Source: Ceratothoa steindachneri
Taxonomy: Eukaryota; Arthropoda; Malacostraca; Isopoda; Cymothoidae
Direction of reading: 5' to 3'
Assembly (NCBI GenBank): GCA_963969495.1
Contig: OZ018328.1
Span: forward strand, 434,001-498,000
Length of the DNA stretch: 64,000 bases
Part shown: positions 9,633 through 19,979 of the stretch, piece by piece
Layout: each line of letters begins with the position of its first letter
Position numbering within the stretch: the stretch's first letter is position 1
The notes under the pieces: generated by a model
What the model was told of the DNA's origin: nothing
Database searches by the model: none
Seen by the model: the letters and a program-made list of their open reading frames with translations, nothing else
Position numbers and translations under genes: made by a program

Positions 9633-10100
9633 TGTGGTGGAGTGAATGTGAGTGTGTATGAAGGGCCATTATCCCACCCCTTTTTCCAATACCTTTTTCC
9701 TCCCTCTGTAAGAATGTGTGTGTGAGTGGGAATGGGTTTTTTATTATATTTTCTTTTGTACATATGTATTTGATTTCATGTTGTATGAAAAAGGTTATTT
9801 TCTTTAAATTAGCTACTAAATGTTAAATATTTTTCTGAGACAGCACTCAAGTAAAGAAATAAATAAACATTGCCTGCATTTTGTAAGAGTGACTGAAATA
9901 AAAACATTTTGAAGAAATTTAAATAAAATTTAAGAAGTCTTCTAATAGTAGTTTATTGCAGAGGGCTTTAATAGCCTAAAGAAGTGACTGGATCTTGACA
10001 AAAAATTGAGCTCGGAGGCGCCAGGCCCCATAAGATGCGCATACCCAATTTTTGTCACAAGAGTGACTGCCAGCAAGATTTGCCCCCCGGGGGCCGGCAA
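9633..10100 (+). mobile_element. Partial 3' LTR of gypsy family A
   Basis: It begins TGTGGTGGAGTGAATGTGAG directly after the polypurine tract and follows the other LTRs through the block AGAATGTGTGTG. It diverges in the middle, then matches again at AGAGGGCTTTAATAGCC and GGAGGCGCCAGGC. The 3' part, including the CCCGCTACA end, is absent; by about 10140 the sequence is LINE reverse transcriptase. The exact breakpoint is uncertain. Confidence 0.65.
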
Positions 10101-10139
10101 ATCATAAACAGTGGTACCACATAAGATAACTCATCTTTT

Positions 10140-10627
10140 GGATATGGCTGAAAGACAGGAAACAGAGTTGTGCTGAATGGGGTGAGGTCACAGTGGAGGG
10201 ATGTTATCAGTGGCGTTCTTCAGGGATCAGTTCTAGGCCCTATATTATTCATAGTTTATATAAATGATCTTGAGGAGGCTGTAATCAAAGAAGTTGAGGT
10301 TAGCTTTTAAGTGCAGAGAGACTGAAATAAGTTATTACTTTGGGCTCAGAAGTGGCAGATGGCTTTTAACCTTCAAAACTGCATAGTTATTAACATGGGA
10401 AATGAGAAGGGCTTAGGCATATTAGTAGATAGGTCACTTAAGTTTTTGAAGCAGTGTATTCAGGCAAATTAGAGCAAATAGGGTCTTAGGATACATTAAG
10501 AGTAATGTTAGCTACAAGAGTAAGGAGGTTATCCTTAAACTCTACAACTCATATTTCAGGCCACATTTAGATTACTGTATACAAGCATGGTCAGCCCATT
10601 TAGACATGATATCAACCTGCTATCAAG
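10140..10627 (+). pseudogene. CR1-like LINE ORF2 fragment (plus strand)
   Basis: Frames read [30 protein letters not shown], then after a gap LGYIKSNVSYKSKEVILKLY and FRPHLDYCIQAWSAH. These are the RT region before the catalytic box and the C-terminal NSLVRPHLEYA-type motif of CR1-like LINEs. The FADD box is missing and several stops and shifts are present. It directly follows the truncated gypsy LTR and is a dead fragment. Confidence 0.7.
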
Positions 10628-10643
10628 TCTGCTTGAATAAGAC

Positions 10644-11040
10644 CTACTGCCTTTGATTTAGATTAAACCCAATCTCGATAATCAAACTTTTTTTATTCCA
10701 CTTTCTCTGAACTGATTCAAGAAGATGCAAATCACCAATATAACCGCTATTCCACACAACGAAAGTCAATAATTGGAAGAAAATGTGTAACAAACCCCTG
10801 ACACATAAATTGACTTGATCTACAAATGGTACCTGAGAGGATATTATTGGCAACACCATTGGTATAACAAAGACCTCTCTAACATGAAGGTAGAACTTGA
10901 GATTTGTATCTACCAAAATACCAAGATCCTTAAAGGAGGATTTAGATGGGATAGGATTATTGCCTAACACCAATATCTTGTCATTAGTTCTATTCATGAG
11001 TATATTATGTGCGTGAATATAATTAATGACAGGATATTTG
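10644..11040 (-). pseudogene. LINE-B, C-terminal part (minus strand)
   Basis: Minus-strand reading gives FKDLGILVDTNLKFYLHV, then VVWNSGYIGDLHLLESVQRK, the region downstream of the RT palm in CR1-like LINEs. It continues the LINE-B sequence that stops at about 13720, so the RTE-like element at 11.06-13.71 kb sits inside LINE-B. A CR1-like protein with a distinct sequence from LINE-A. Broken by indels. Confidence 0.68.
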
Positions 11041-11059
11041 TGTTAAAGTTGAATTTTGA

Positions 11060-13712
11060 TAAAGTAATCATATCTGTTGTATCATTGTTATGCACCCCAA
11101 GTAGGATTGGATACTGCAGTCAAGGATGAGTTTTGGGATGACTTGATCAGCATTGTTGGTAGCATGGCAGAGAGTAAAATGGTGATCCTGGGAGGAGACC
11201 TGAATGGACATGTGGGGGCAGAGGCACTGGGGTATGAAGGAATGCATGGAGGTTGTGGATTTGGCATTAGGAATCTGGAAGGTGAGCGAATTCTGGCAAT
11301 TAGGGAAGCAATGGGCATGGTCGTTTGTAACACCCTGTACAGAAAAAAAGAGAAACAAATTGGTCACCTATTCATCTGGGGACAGTAGTAGTCAGATAGA
11401 CTATTTTATTGTTAGAAGAAGAGAGAGGAAATTTGTGCAAGATGTTAAAGTGATAACCCAGTCAAGAGTGTATACAGCAACATAAGTTACTGGTGTGTGA
11501 CCTTTGGTATAGGGAAATTGCAGGCCAGGAGGAGGTTGGTTGTGCCTGGAAGGAAGGTGTGGAAGCTTAAAAATCAGGAAGAGAGGGAGGCTTTTCCAAG
11601 GAGTTTGGTACACTAGCGGCGGAGAATAGAGCGACTGATGGAAGTGTGAGTGAGCAATGTGGGAGACTGAAAGATAACCTTCTAAAAGCCACTAAACAGG
11701 TTTGTGGATGGTCAAGAAGTCCACCTAGACACAAGGTTTCTTGGTGGTGGAATGAGGAGGTTGAGGCTGCAGTGAAGGAGAAAAGAAGATTTTTTATGGT
11801 ATCGAAGCAGGGTGGAAGTAAGGAAGCATACTTAGCAGTGAAAAATAGGGCAAGTCAGGAAGTATATAGGGCTAAGTCAGAGGCCCAAAAACCTCTTCCT
11901 GAGAGCCTCAATGGTGCTGATGGCAGGAAAAGTGTTTAAACTGGCTAGGCAGATAGAAAAGTAAAATTGTGATATAGCGGGTGAACAGTCATTAAAAATG
12001 ATGGTAGAGTTGTGGTTGGGCAGGACAATATAAAAAAAGGCTTAGAGGGAGCACTATAATCATTTATTAAATGTAGAATTTGATGGGAACAGGAGACTTG
12101 TGGATTCCGCAGAACTTGTGGCTGGACTGTGGCCATCAATATAGGATGAAATGATGAGTAGAGCCATCAATCACATACCAGAAGGTAAGGCAGTGAGTGT
12201 TTTTGAGATAAATGGTGAGATGTTGAAAGCCTCCGTAGATATTGGTGTGCGGTTGGTCATGGACCTTATAAATGCTGTCATATATGAATGTACTGAATCA
12301 GAGGGCTGGCTGAAGAGTGTGAATGTGTATAAGGGTAAAGGTGATGTGCTAGAAAGGGGTAGGCATAAAGCTCCTTGATCATGTTATGAAAGTTATGGAG
12401 GATGTTCTAGAAGAAATATTAGGGAAAAGACAAACTTTGACCACATGCAGTTTGGCTTCATGCCTGGAAAAAGAACCACATATGCTATATTTATAGTTAG
12501 ACAGCTCCAGGAGAAGTACATTCCCAGGAAAAGGTGTATTATATTTTTGTTGACCTGGAAAAGGCTTTTGATAGGGTACCAAGAGATGTGGTGAGGTGGG
12601 CAATGAGAAAATTAGAGATCAAGGAGTGGTTGGTTAGGGTGGTCATGGCCATGTATGAAGGTTTGCCAACCCAGGTGAGGGTAAATGGAGAATTGAGTTA
12701 TGACTTATCTATGAAGGTTGTTGTGCATCAGGGATCCATTTTGAGTCCCTTGCTCTTTGTTATGGTCTTGGAAGTGTGCTGTCACAGAATTTTGGAACAG
12801 GATTTCCATTTGGGTTTTATGCTGATGACTTATTGCTGATTGCCGAGGATGAGAGGATGGCACTTGAGAAGTTCAGGTTGTGGAAGGAAGGGATGAATTC
12901 CATGGGGCTGAGAGTGAATTTGGATAAAAAGATGATGATTTCAAGAATGAGTGGTGTTGTAATGACATCATTTAGGGTAGTATGTGACCATGTGCAGTCT
13001 GTCACAGAGGGATAGTGAATAACTCTATCCTGTGTAATGGATGTGCTTTGTAGGAGCATAAAAGATTTAGTGGTATCATGGGTAGGCTGCAGAATGATGG
13101 AGAGTTTCAGTGCACTGTGTGTAGAGTAGAGCAAGTGGATGAGAGGAGTATTTGGTGGTGTGTCACTTAAATGCATAGAGGAGTTCTGCTATCTGGGAGA
13201 TATGATCAGTGATGGGGCGAGTTCCGTGGAAATGGTTGGAAGTGTTTGGATAAAGCTCAGAGAGCTGCTTCCTCTCTTAACGCTGAGGGTTTTTTCTCTC
13301 CAAGCTAAGGAATGTCTGTACGCTGCATGTGTATGAAGCACAATGTTGTACAGCAGTGAAACTTGGGCTGTGAAGGAAGAGTACATCCAGAGGCTCAAGC
13401 GTACTGAGATGGACATGCAGAGCATCTTTGAGTTTGAGGCCTGGAGGAGACAAAGTTGTGAATTAAGGGATAGAATGAATTAGTATTGCCCTGAGAAGAG
13501 GCGGACTGAGGTGATTCAGTCATGGGGAGAGGATGGAGGATAATAATTGGGTGAAGGGTGCTAGGAGGTTGGGGGTGGAGCTGCCATGGGAGACCGAGGA
13601 AGATGTGGAATGAGGTTATACAGAGGGACGTCAGAGATATGAGTTTGAATAGAGAAACAGCCAGATATCGAGCAGCATGGAAAGCTGCCGACACATGATG
13701 ATGATAGTATAC
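11060..13712 (+). pseudogene. RTE/BovB-like LINE, 5'-truncated, inserted in LINE-B
   Basis: Endonuclease part: YAPQVGLDTAVKDEFWDD, ILGGDLNGHVGAEALGYEG, VCNTLYRKKEKQ and SQIDYFIVRR (11077-11430). This is the apurinic-type nuclease typical of RTE-clade elements (often annotated craniofacial development protein 2-like). A linker (KVSWWWNEEVEAAVKEKRRF) leads to RT: FVDLEKAFDRVPRDVVRWAM, VHQGSILSPLLFVMVLEV, then after a frameshift FYADDLLLIAE (about 12815-12850) and FCYLGDMISDGASS. The end reads RETARYRAAWKAADT, stops, and is followed by a TGATGATGAT tail at about 13697, as in RTE elements. Several frameshifts and stops make it inactive. Confidence 0.82.
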
Positions 13713-13719
13713 ACACATA

Positions 13720-14470
13720 GGGACAACACAAGATCAACAAAAATGGATATGGGAACACTTATTTACAGAAAAGGAAATGACCCAGGATTTATTTATTTTT
13801 CTAAGCAAAGAAATGTCATTTTGTAAATAAACATAAGCACCATTATTATTAAGCTTACTAAGATCAATATGAGGGAGAGCTAAATACAATTTTGAATCAT
13901 AAGCAAACTGATAAATTTGCTCATCAGACTGGCACAAATATAATTAATAAAGATTAGGAAAAGAACAGGACCCACCAGAGAACCCTGTGGAACCCTACTA
14001 GTAGCATCAACTGATTTGCTAGAAAAACCCTGGACTGCTACCTTCAAACTTCTATCATTTAAAAAATGACTGAACCATCCAAGCAATGGGTTACAAATAC
14101 CGAGTTGAGAAATTTTGATGGTGAGCAATCTATGATTAACAACATCAAAGGCTTTACTATAGTCAAAGTAAAGAACATCAACCAATGCACCAAGGTGCTA
14201 ACATAGTCATAAGTCAATAGTAATTGATCAGACACAGATAGGTTAACACAAAAACCAAATTGGAAATGGGAAATTAAAGAGTTTGCCACTAAACAATCAA
14301 GGAATTTAGAAACTATGACCCGTTCCAATGTTTTACTACAATTAGATGTCATACTAATAGGCCTATAGTTGGATGGATTGAAATGAATACCGCTCTTGAA
14401 TAAAGGGAACACAAGAACAACCTCCCACAGGGAAGGAACCGTCATTGAAGAAAGGGTTTTACTATACAGA
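13720..14470 (-). pseudogene. LINE-B, RT core (minus strand)
   Basis: From right to left: GSFP-like/VPSLWEVVLVFPLFKSG, NPSNYRPISMTSNCSKTLER, YFDYSKAFDVVNHRLLTIKI, VPQGSLVGPVLFLIFINYIC and YQFAYDSKLYLALPHIDLSK. These are the ordered RT motifs of a CR1-like LINE. The catalytic box is FAYD where FADD is expected, so the first catalytic Asp is Tyr. The frame is split three times. Its N-terminal continuation lies at 16986-17500, beyond the LINE-A insertion. Confidence 0.8.
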
Positions 14471-14475
14471 AGAAA

Positions 14476-15221
14476 CTACAAGGAAAATAAGTACCCTATA
14501 AGACCTTACGGTCCATATAAGGAGGGTACTTTTGGCGCAATCTTCGAAGGTGTCCGTTGGCAACCTCGAAGATCACTCGCGAGGATCTTAACGGCGATTT
14601 CGCAAGACTTTATCTAGTCTTAACTTGAAGTCGTCAACAGATTCACTGTTGACAACTTCCGTCGGAAGTGCGTTCCAACTACCGCAGATACTGTAAGTGA
14701 AGAATTACCCACACAGATCACGGTGGTATCGCTTCAGTTCAAGTTTAAAGCCATGATTTCTTGTTCTCCCCTCGCTGAGCTGGAAAATATCCCCGTAGTC
14801 CAGTCTGTCGAAGCCTCGAAGTATTTTAAATACTTTGATAATTTGACCACGTAGTCTCCGGGTCTCCAACGAGAACATATCTAATTCTCTTAGCCTATCT
14901 TCATAACTTTTATGTCTGATAGAGGGAATCAGTTTGGTTGCCCTGGCTTGCACCCGTTCCAATCTCGCGATGTCTTTTCGGAATGAAGGACTCCAAAATT
15001 GTACGGCATACTCCAGGTGCGGTTGGACGAGGGAGTTGTATAGACACAGAGCTATCTCCTTGTTCCTATATCCAAACTGTCACTTTATATACCCTAACAT
15101 CCTTTGAGCTTTCTTCTCCACCTCAATGCACTGTTTCGAGAACTTGAGGTTACTCGTGATAGTTACACCCAAGTCCTCAGTGTCGGTGGATTCAAGAGCA
15201 GTGCCCTTAAGGATATAGGGT
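14476..15221 (-). pseudogene. LINE-A, C-terminal part and 3' end (minus strand)
   Basis: Minus-strand codons include ERVQARATKLIPSIRHKSYE, DRLRELDMFSLETRRLRGQI and HGFKLELKRYHRDLCG. They match closely the plus-strand LINE-A copy at 63.1-63.7 kb. The 3' untranslated end (ending TTTTCCTTGTA near 14476) also matches that copy, which fixes the element end. Upstream it is interrupted at 15221 by a solo gypsy LTR. Function in life: the C-terminal region of ORF2 of a CR1-like LINE. Many stops. Confidence 0.8.
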
Positions 15222-16103
15222 TGTGGTGGAGCGAATTTGAGTGTGTGTAAAAGGGCCATTCTCCCATTCCTTTTTTCAGTACCCTCTCCCTCCCTCTGTA
15301 AGAATGTGTGTGAATGGGAATGGGTTTGTTTTGTTTTTGTTTATTTTATGTATAAAATGATTACCATGTTTTTCTTTCTTTCCAGGCGCCATATTCTGGA
15401 AAGATAGTAGCTAGTTTTGATATATCACTATAATTAAAACAAGATTGTACTTAGCTTAAAATAATCTTTTATCAAAGCGCCATATTCTGGAAAGATAGTA
15501 GCTAGTTTTGATATATCACTATAATTAAAACAAAATAGTACTTTGTTTAAAATAATCTTTTATCAAAAGATTATATTTTGACGCTTGTTTGGATTTACAT
15601 TTAGAGAGAGTGGAAGCGTGGACTGACGGCAAGAAGGGTTCTCTAGATGAGTGCTCCGCCCAGCCCTGAGACGGAGGGCTTTCATATCATACCTCGCTAA
15701 ACACCTGGATCACCATACCCGCATTGGTTGACAATCCTGCCTCCTTTTATGTCAGCCTACTACCATCCACCTCCAGCACACAAGTGATAGCGTGTGCCCC
15801 TTTTCGTTCGGTTGTTGTGTTTTTTTATGTTTTGTGTAGATATATAAGTAAATTTGTTGTATTCGCCTGTTGTAAAATTCTCTTTTGGTATCTTATTTGG
15901 ATTGGGGAATTTGGCCTCATTTTGAAGTGTGCACACTTCCCTTGTAAATATAAATTGCTGTAAATATAACTGTATCCTTTTGTAAGTAAAGGGACTGTAT
16001 ATACAATCCATTTCATTCTCCCTCGATTTCTCACGTCCGGACAGTCTAGGAAGCGGGTTGGATAGATTGGGATTAGAGATATATTTTCGGCTCGCTACAG
16101 GGT
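15218..16103 (+). mobile_element. Solo LTR of gypsy family A with TSD GGGT, inserted in LINE-A
   Basis: The LTR proper is 15222-16099 (878 bp), starting TGTGGTGGAGCGAATTTGAG and ending GGCTCGCTACA. GGGT precedes (15218-15221) and follows (16100-16103) it. LINE-A coding sequence resumes on both sides, so the LTR is younger than LINE-A. Internally a block containing GCGCCATATTCTGGAAAGAT is duplicated in tandem (about 15386 and 15477), followed by GATATATCACTATAATTAAA in both. No gag or pol remains. Confidence 0.83.
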
Positions 16104-16985
16104 GATTGACGATTTCGGTGGCCGATATGCATCACTTTGCATTTGTTAACGTTGAAAGGCATTTGCCACGTATCAGACCACTCCCCAATCTTCTGAAGAT
16201 CTTCGTGCAGGCTTGCAGTATTTCCATCCTTTGCAACGTTCATACCAAGCTTGGTATCGTCGGCAAATTTGGAAATCTTGGCAACCATGTCACCATCCAT
16301 GTCGTTGATGTACATAGATGATGAATAGTAGTGGTCCAAGGACAGAACCTTGAGGCACCCCGCTAGTAACGGGCACCCACTCAGAAACCTGTCCATTCAC
16401 CACCACCCGTTGCCGTCTGCAACTTAGCCAGTTCTCGATCCAGCTGGCTACTTTTCCGTCTATGCCCAGCGCTCGCCCTTCCTGGAGAAGGTGACGGTGT
16501 GTTACCTTATCAAAGGCTTTCTGAAAGTCTAAGTACACCACATCCACCACCTTATCCTGATCGTGCTCACTGAAGACGAAGTGGAAGAATTCCACAAGGT
16601 TAATCAGGCATGACCGTTGCCTTCAGGAGCCGTGCTGGGAACTCCTCAGTAGCAGGTTTGACTCTAAATACGACGTCATTTTGTCCACCATCATGCTTTC
16701 CATGAGTTTACTGACTATCGAAGTCAGACTGATAGGTCGGTAGTTCGACGGTTGGCTACGGTCTCCTTTCTTGAAGATAGGAGTCACCTCGGCCTCACAC
16801 CAGTCTCTAGGAACGCATTCGGTCCGGATTGGCATGTTGAAGATTGCGCTCAGGTGTTGTGACACTTGATCGCGCACTTCTTTCAACACTTTAGGTAGAA
16901 ACCCATCCGGGCCAGGTGACTTATTCGTCATTAGGTCAGTGATCTTCTTTTTGATTTCTCCTTCGGGGATAACAGAGAACTGTGG
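16100..16985 (-). pseudogene. LINE-A, RT core (minus strand)
   Basis: Right to left: DLMTNKSPGPDGFLPKVL, EVTPIFKKGDRSQPSNYRPI with [50 protein letters not shown], then after a shift KISKFADDTKLGMNV and WQMPFNVNKCKVMHIGH. All main RT motifs are present and FADD is intact, so the palm was functional until frame breaks arose. The N-terminal end (FSVIPEGEIKKKI) meets LINE-B at about 16985. This is a 5'-truncated CR1-like insertion. Confidence 0.82.
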
Positions 16986-17500
16986 GAGTTTTTCAAAACA
17001 GTTGAAGGAATATTGTCAGGGCCAGATTTTGGGGGATTTTTTAAACATCTTTAAAGCATTTAGCACATCAATAACCGTAAGATTATCAAAGGTTAGCTTA
17101 GAAATAAAATACTGGTGAGGAAAAGGATTTAAGGGCGCTTTCCTCACATATGGTTAGCCACTGAACTGCTGTCATACACCCAGGAACCATCAATGATCAA
17201 AGGCACGACAGCAGGCTTGTCAGTCTCTTTGTTCCACAAGTAACTATGAAGTCCTTTAGAATCATTATGCCCAGCTAGAGATTCTTCATAGTTAGAAACC
17301 ATGCTTGTAGCTTGTCATGGCTACGAGCTCCACCTACCCATCCCCACCGTGCTGCCCTTTTACTTCTCTTAATAATCTTATTTAGCTAATTTCTGGTCGA
17401 CTTGTAATGATTTAAATTGGCAAAAGTACTTTCTCTGTATAATCTCTGGAATGCCCTTTTCTTCTCAGAAATTTTCCTTAGGTTAACTTCAAAATTTTTC
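16986..17500 (-). pseudogene. LINE-B, segment before and at start of RT (minus strand)
   Basis: Minus-strand frames give KLTFDNLTVIDVLNALKMF with KKSP, and further upstream KKRAFQRLYREST and SNYEESLAGHNDSKGL. This is the linker between endonuclease and RT of a CR1-like LINE, ahead of the FKSGIHFNPSNYRPI block at 14.4 kb. Heavily degraded; no endonuclease motif could be recognised further right. Confidence 0.6.
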
Positions 17501-18889
17501 AATTTAATTACCTATGATTCTTTTACACACAATATTTAGATCTTCATCAATAATATAACTGAATAACTCATCCTTCCTATTTATATGACTATAACCATTG
17601 GTATAGAGACAACCCACCCATACCTATAGATCTTATCATTGTGCATCTATGTTACTCTACTCTGACCCAGACTACATAACCTGACTTTTGACCTTAAATA
17701 AACTGGCAGGTCTTTGGTATCTTGTAAATTATAAGTGTAGTTAAAAAATATCTTGAGGCAAGTGGCTAGGTATAATAGGTACTCTCTACATTACTCTTTT
17801 ATTTAGGGGAAATTTTTACTTAAACAGACTATCTCATAAAAACCATTTAGTTCCTACATTGAACTCATCTTCAGGTCACCCTAGTTTATTGCAGCTACTG
17901 AGTTGACCTGAATTGGGACTCCATATAACAAATAACCATGCCTAATGAGGCTTAACTTTACTCTAATTGGAAGGGGTCTCTCCTATCAGCCATATGTGCC
18001 TTGGTCAGTTTTAGACATTATTTTGAGTGTCTCTGATGGGTCACTGCACTTCCTGAGTGTTGTTATCAGACTCATTTTCCTCTCTCTCCCCAACTTTATT
18101 TTAGAAGACAGCAAAGTTAAAATAATATATTGAAGATTTGAAGAGTCTGGTATATGAAAGAAGTTTATCCACAAGAAACTTTAATCACTATATAAAACAT
18201 TCAGATAGAACTCTTGAAACAAACAAAAAATAAACATGAATAATGAAAAGAATTTATTTAATGATGAAATGAAAGATAATAAAAAGGTGAGTTAATTGAG
18301 ATCTTTCAGGTATTTTGTATAATTAAGTAATGCTCATTATTCATTCCTTGGTTTTATGAGTTTAATTATCCTTATTGCAAAATGAGGTTTTCTCTTTAGT
18401 ATTGCTGCATGTTCTGCCATCAATTGACTCTACCAATTATTTTCTGATGGTGTGAAAGAGACTTTGAAATGTTGATGAGGACCACTCAAAGAGGTAGTCA
18501 GTGTAGCTTGGTGCACTTAGTATCTAGAGGAACTGTCTGTTATGCAAGCCTAAGTGCAAATAGTGCAGGGTCCATTCACTGGGTTGACTTGAACCTGTTG
18601 AGCTTCCTCCTGCTCTTTCTCAGTGTCTTTTTTTTACTATCTCTTTGACCCTTTCTCTACTGTAACTTAAACTTGGAGGACCAGCACATCCTACTGGTTT
18701 ATATCCCTGTTGAGGTGACTTATTTATGGCTGTCCTTCAAATACAAAGATGACTCAAGCTTCACTTGATGAAAATGGAGATGAATTTATGGGAGCTGTTG
18801 GTTGTGCTAGCAAAGATGACTATGTATCCTGATGCGCGATGAACACAGAAATGACACACTATTCCAAGGTTATTTGGCTGCTGGACTGG
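17501..18889. other. No recognisable gene; AT-rich unassigned sequence
   Basis: About 1.4 kb with short accidental open frames in all frames. Part may be the 5' untranslated or endonuclease region of LINE-B too degraded to read. I see no tandem array or terminal inverted repeat. Confidence 0.4.
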
Positions 18890-18895
18890 TGGATT

Positions 18896-19860
18896 CTAAC
18901 ACCGTTGTCTTCTCACCCCTCTCTTGTTGTGGATGGACTCTTCAAGGTACGACAGTTCCTCCATACACATCGATCTCCATGCTGGTCGGTCACTGGCTTT
19001 GACTTTCAGAGTCAGGGGTTCAATATTACACTTTTTTAGGGTTGCTTTTACTTGATCTTTATAGCGTTTTATTGGCCCACCTTGTCTACGGTGTCCCAGT
19101 GGGAGTTTTCCATAAAGGATTTGTCGAGGTAGTATGTCATCACTCATGTGAATTATAATTATATGTCCAGTCCATTGCTGTTGTTTTTGTGCAAGCATGG
19201 TCTCAATTGAGGTTGTGCTGATGCGTTGAATGATTTCTACATGGGGAATATTGTCCCTGCATGTTAACTTGAGAATCTTATGCAGATTTCTTATATGAAA
19301 TGCTTCCAATTGTCTTATATGCCTTCTGTAAGCAGTCCATGTTTCAGCACCATAGAGTAGAGCGGCTAAGGTTATCATTTTGGAAGACTCTTATGCGCAG
19401 TTTTCCAAAGGATACAGAGGCTTGATTTATTCTGTTGTAGACCTCTTTATCTATATTGTACTTATCCGACAGGATGCTGCCCAGATATTTTCAACTTGTG
19501 ACCTGTTTAATGTCATCACTGTTGATGCGGAAAGTTAGACGTGGTTCTGGATTCTGTCATTGCATTACTATCTCTGTTTTATTGACATTCATTTTTAGAC
19601 CCATTGCTTCATAAATATCGGCTCTGACATTGAGGGATCTTTGTAGAGAAAGTGGTGTGTGTGTAATCAGTGCACAGTCATCTGCATATTGAAGTTCCAG
19701 AATATGATCGGCCACAGTTTTTGTGCGGGCTTGAAGTCTTCTTAAATTAAATAGATTACTGTCTATACTGTTACACATAGTATCCAGACAAACTGTATAT
19801 CCTCGTGGCCTGACTGAAAATAGGGAAGACTCCATCACTGGGTTGACTTGAACTCTTTGA
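18896..19860 (-). pseudogene. LINE-E: RT and C-terminal region (minus strand)
   Basis: Right to left: NLFNLRRLQARTKTVADHIL, LQYADDCALITHTPLSLQ, MGLKMNVNKTEIVMQ, then GAETWTAYRRHIRQLEAFHI, IRNLHKILKLTCRDNIPHVE and AQKQQQWTGHIIII. The YADD box and the ETWTxYRRHI...F(H)xRxLxxIL block are typical of a widespread metazoan LINE type often annotated as transposon-derived protein F52C9.6-like. Distinct from LINEs A-D here. 5'-truncated; a frame break lies near 19.4-19.56 kb, and the 160-codon C-terminal frame (18896-19378) is still open. Confidence 0.78.
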
Positions 19861-19979
19861 TCAGACAAGTTGAAGTGGCAAGAAGATGGAGGGTGTAGCT
19901 TGGGGCAAAAAACCCTGTTACCACTGAAACCTGGAGGAGAAACCCCTGTAAGAGCCATGGGAATATGTTTACCTGGCAG

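Larger units (their letters stand above)
4023..10100 (+). mobile_element. Ty3/gypsy family A copy, 5'-truncated, with 3' LTR
   Basis: A single retroelement in the + orientation. It begins inside pol at 4023, where it meets the hAT fragment, and keeps pol, an untranslated tail, a polypurine tract (9620-9632) and a partial 3' LTR (from 9633). Internal order: retropepsin remnant, RT, RNase H, OTU-like domain, [solo LTR 6538-7317], second retropepsin, integrase, DFSGF-repeat tail. The coding strand is rich in G and T (GTG and TGT codons), unlike neighbouring LINEs. Several nonsense codons and frameshifts make it inactive. The 3' LTR loses similarity near 10100, where LINE sequence starts. Confidence 0.75.
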
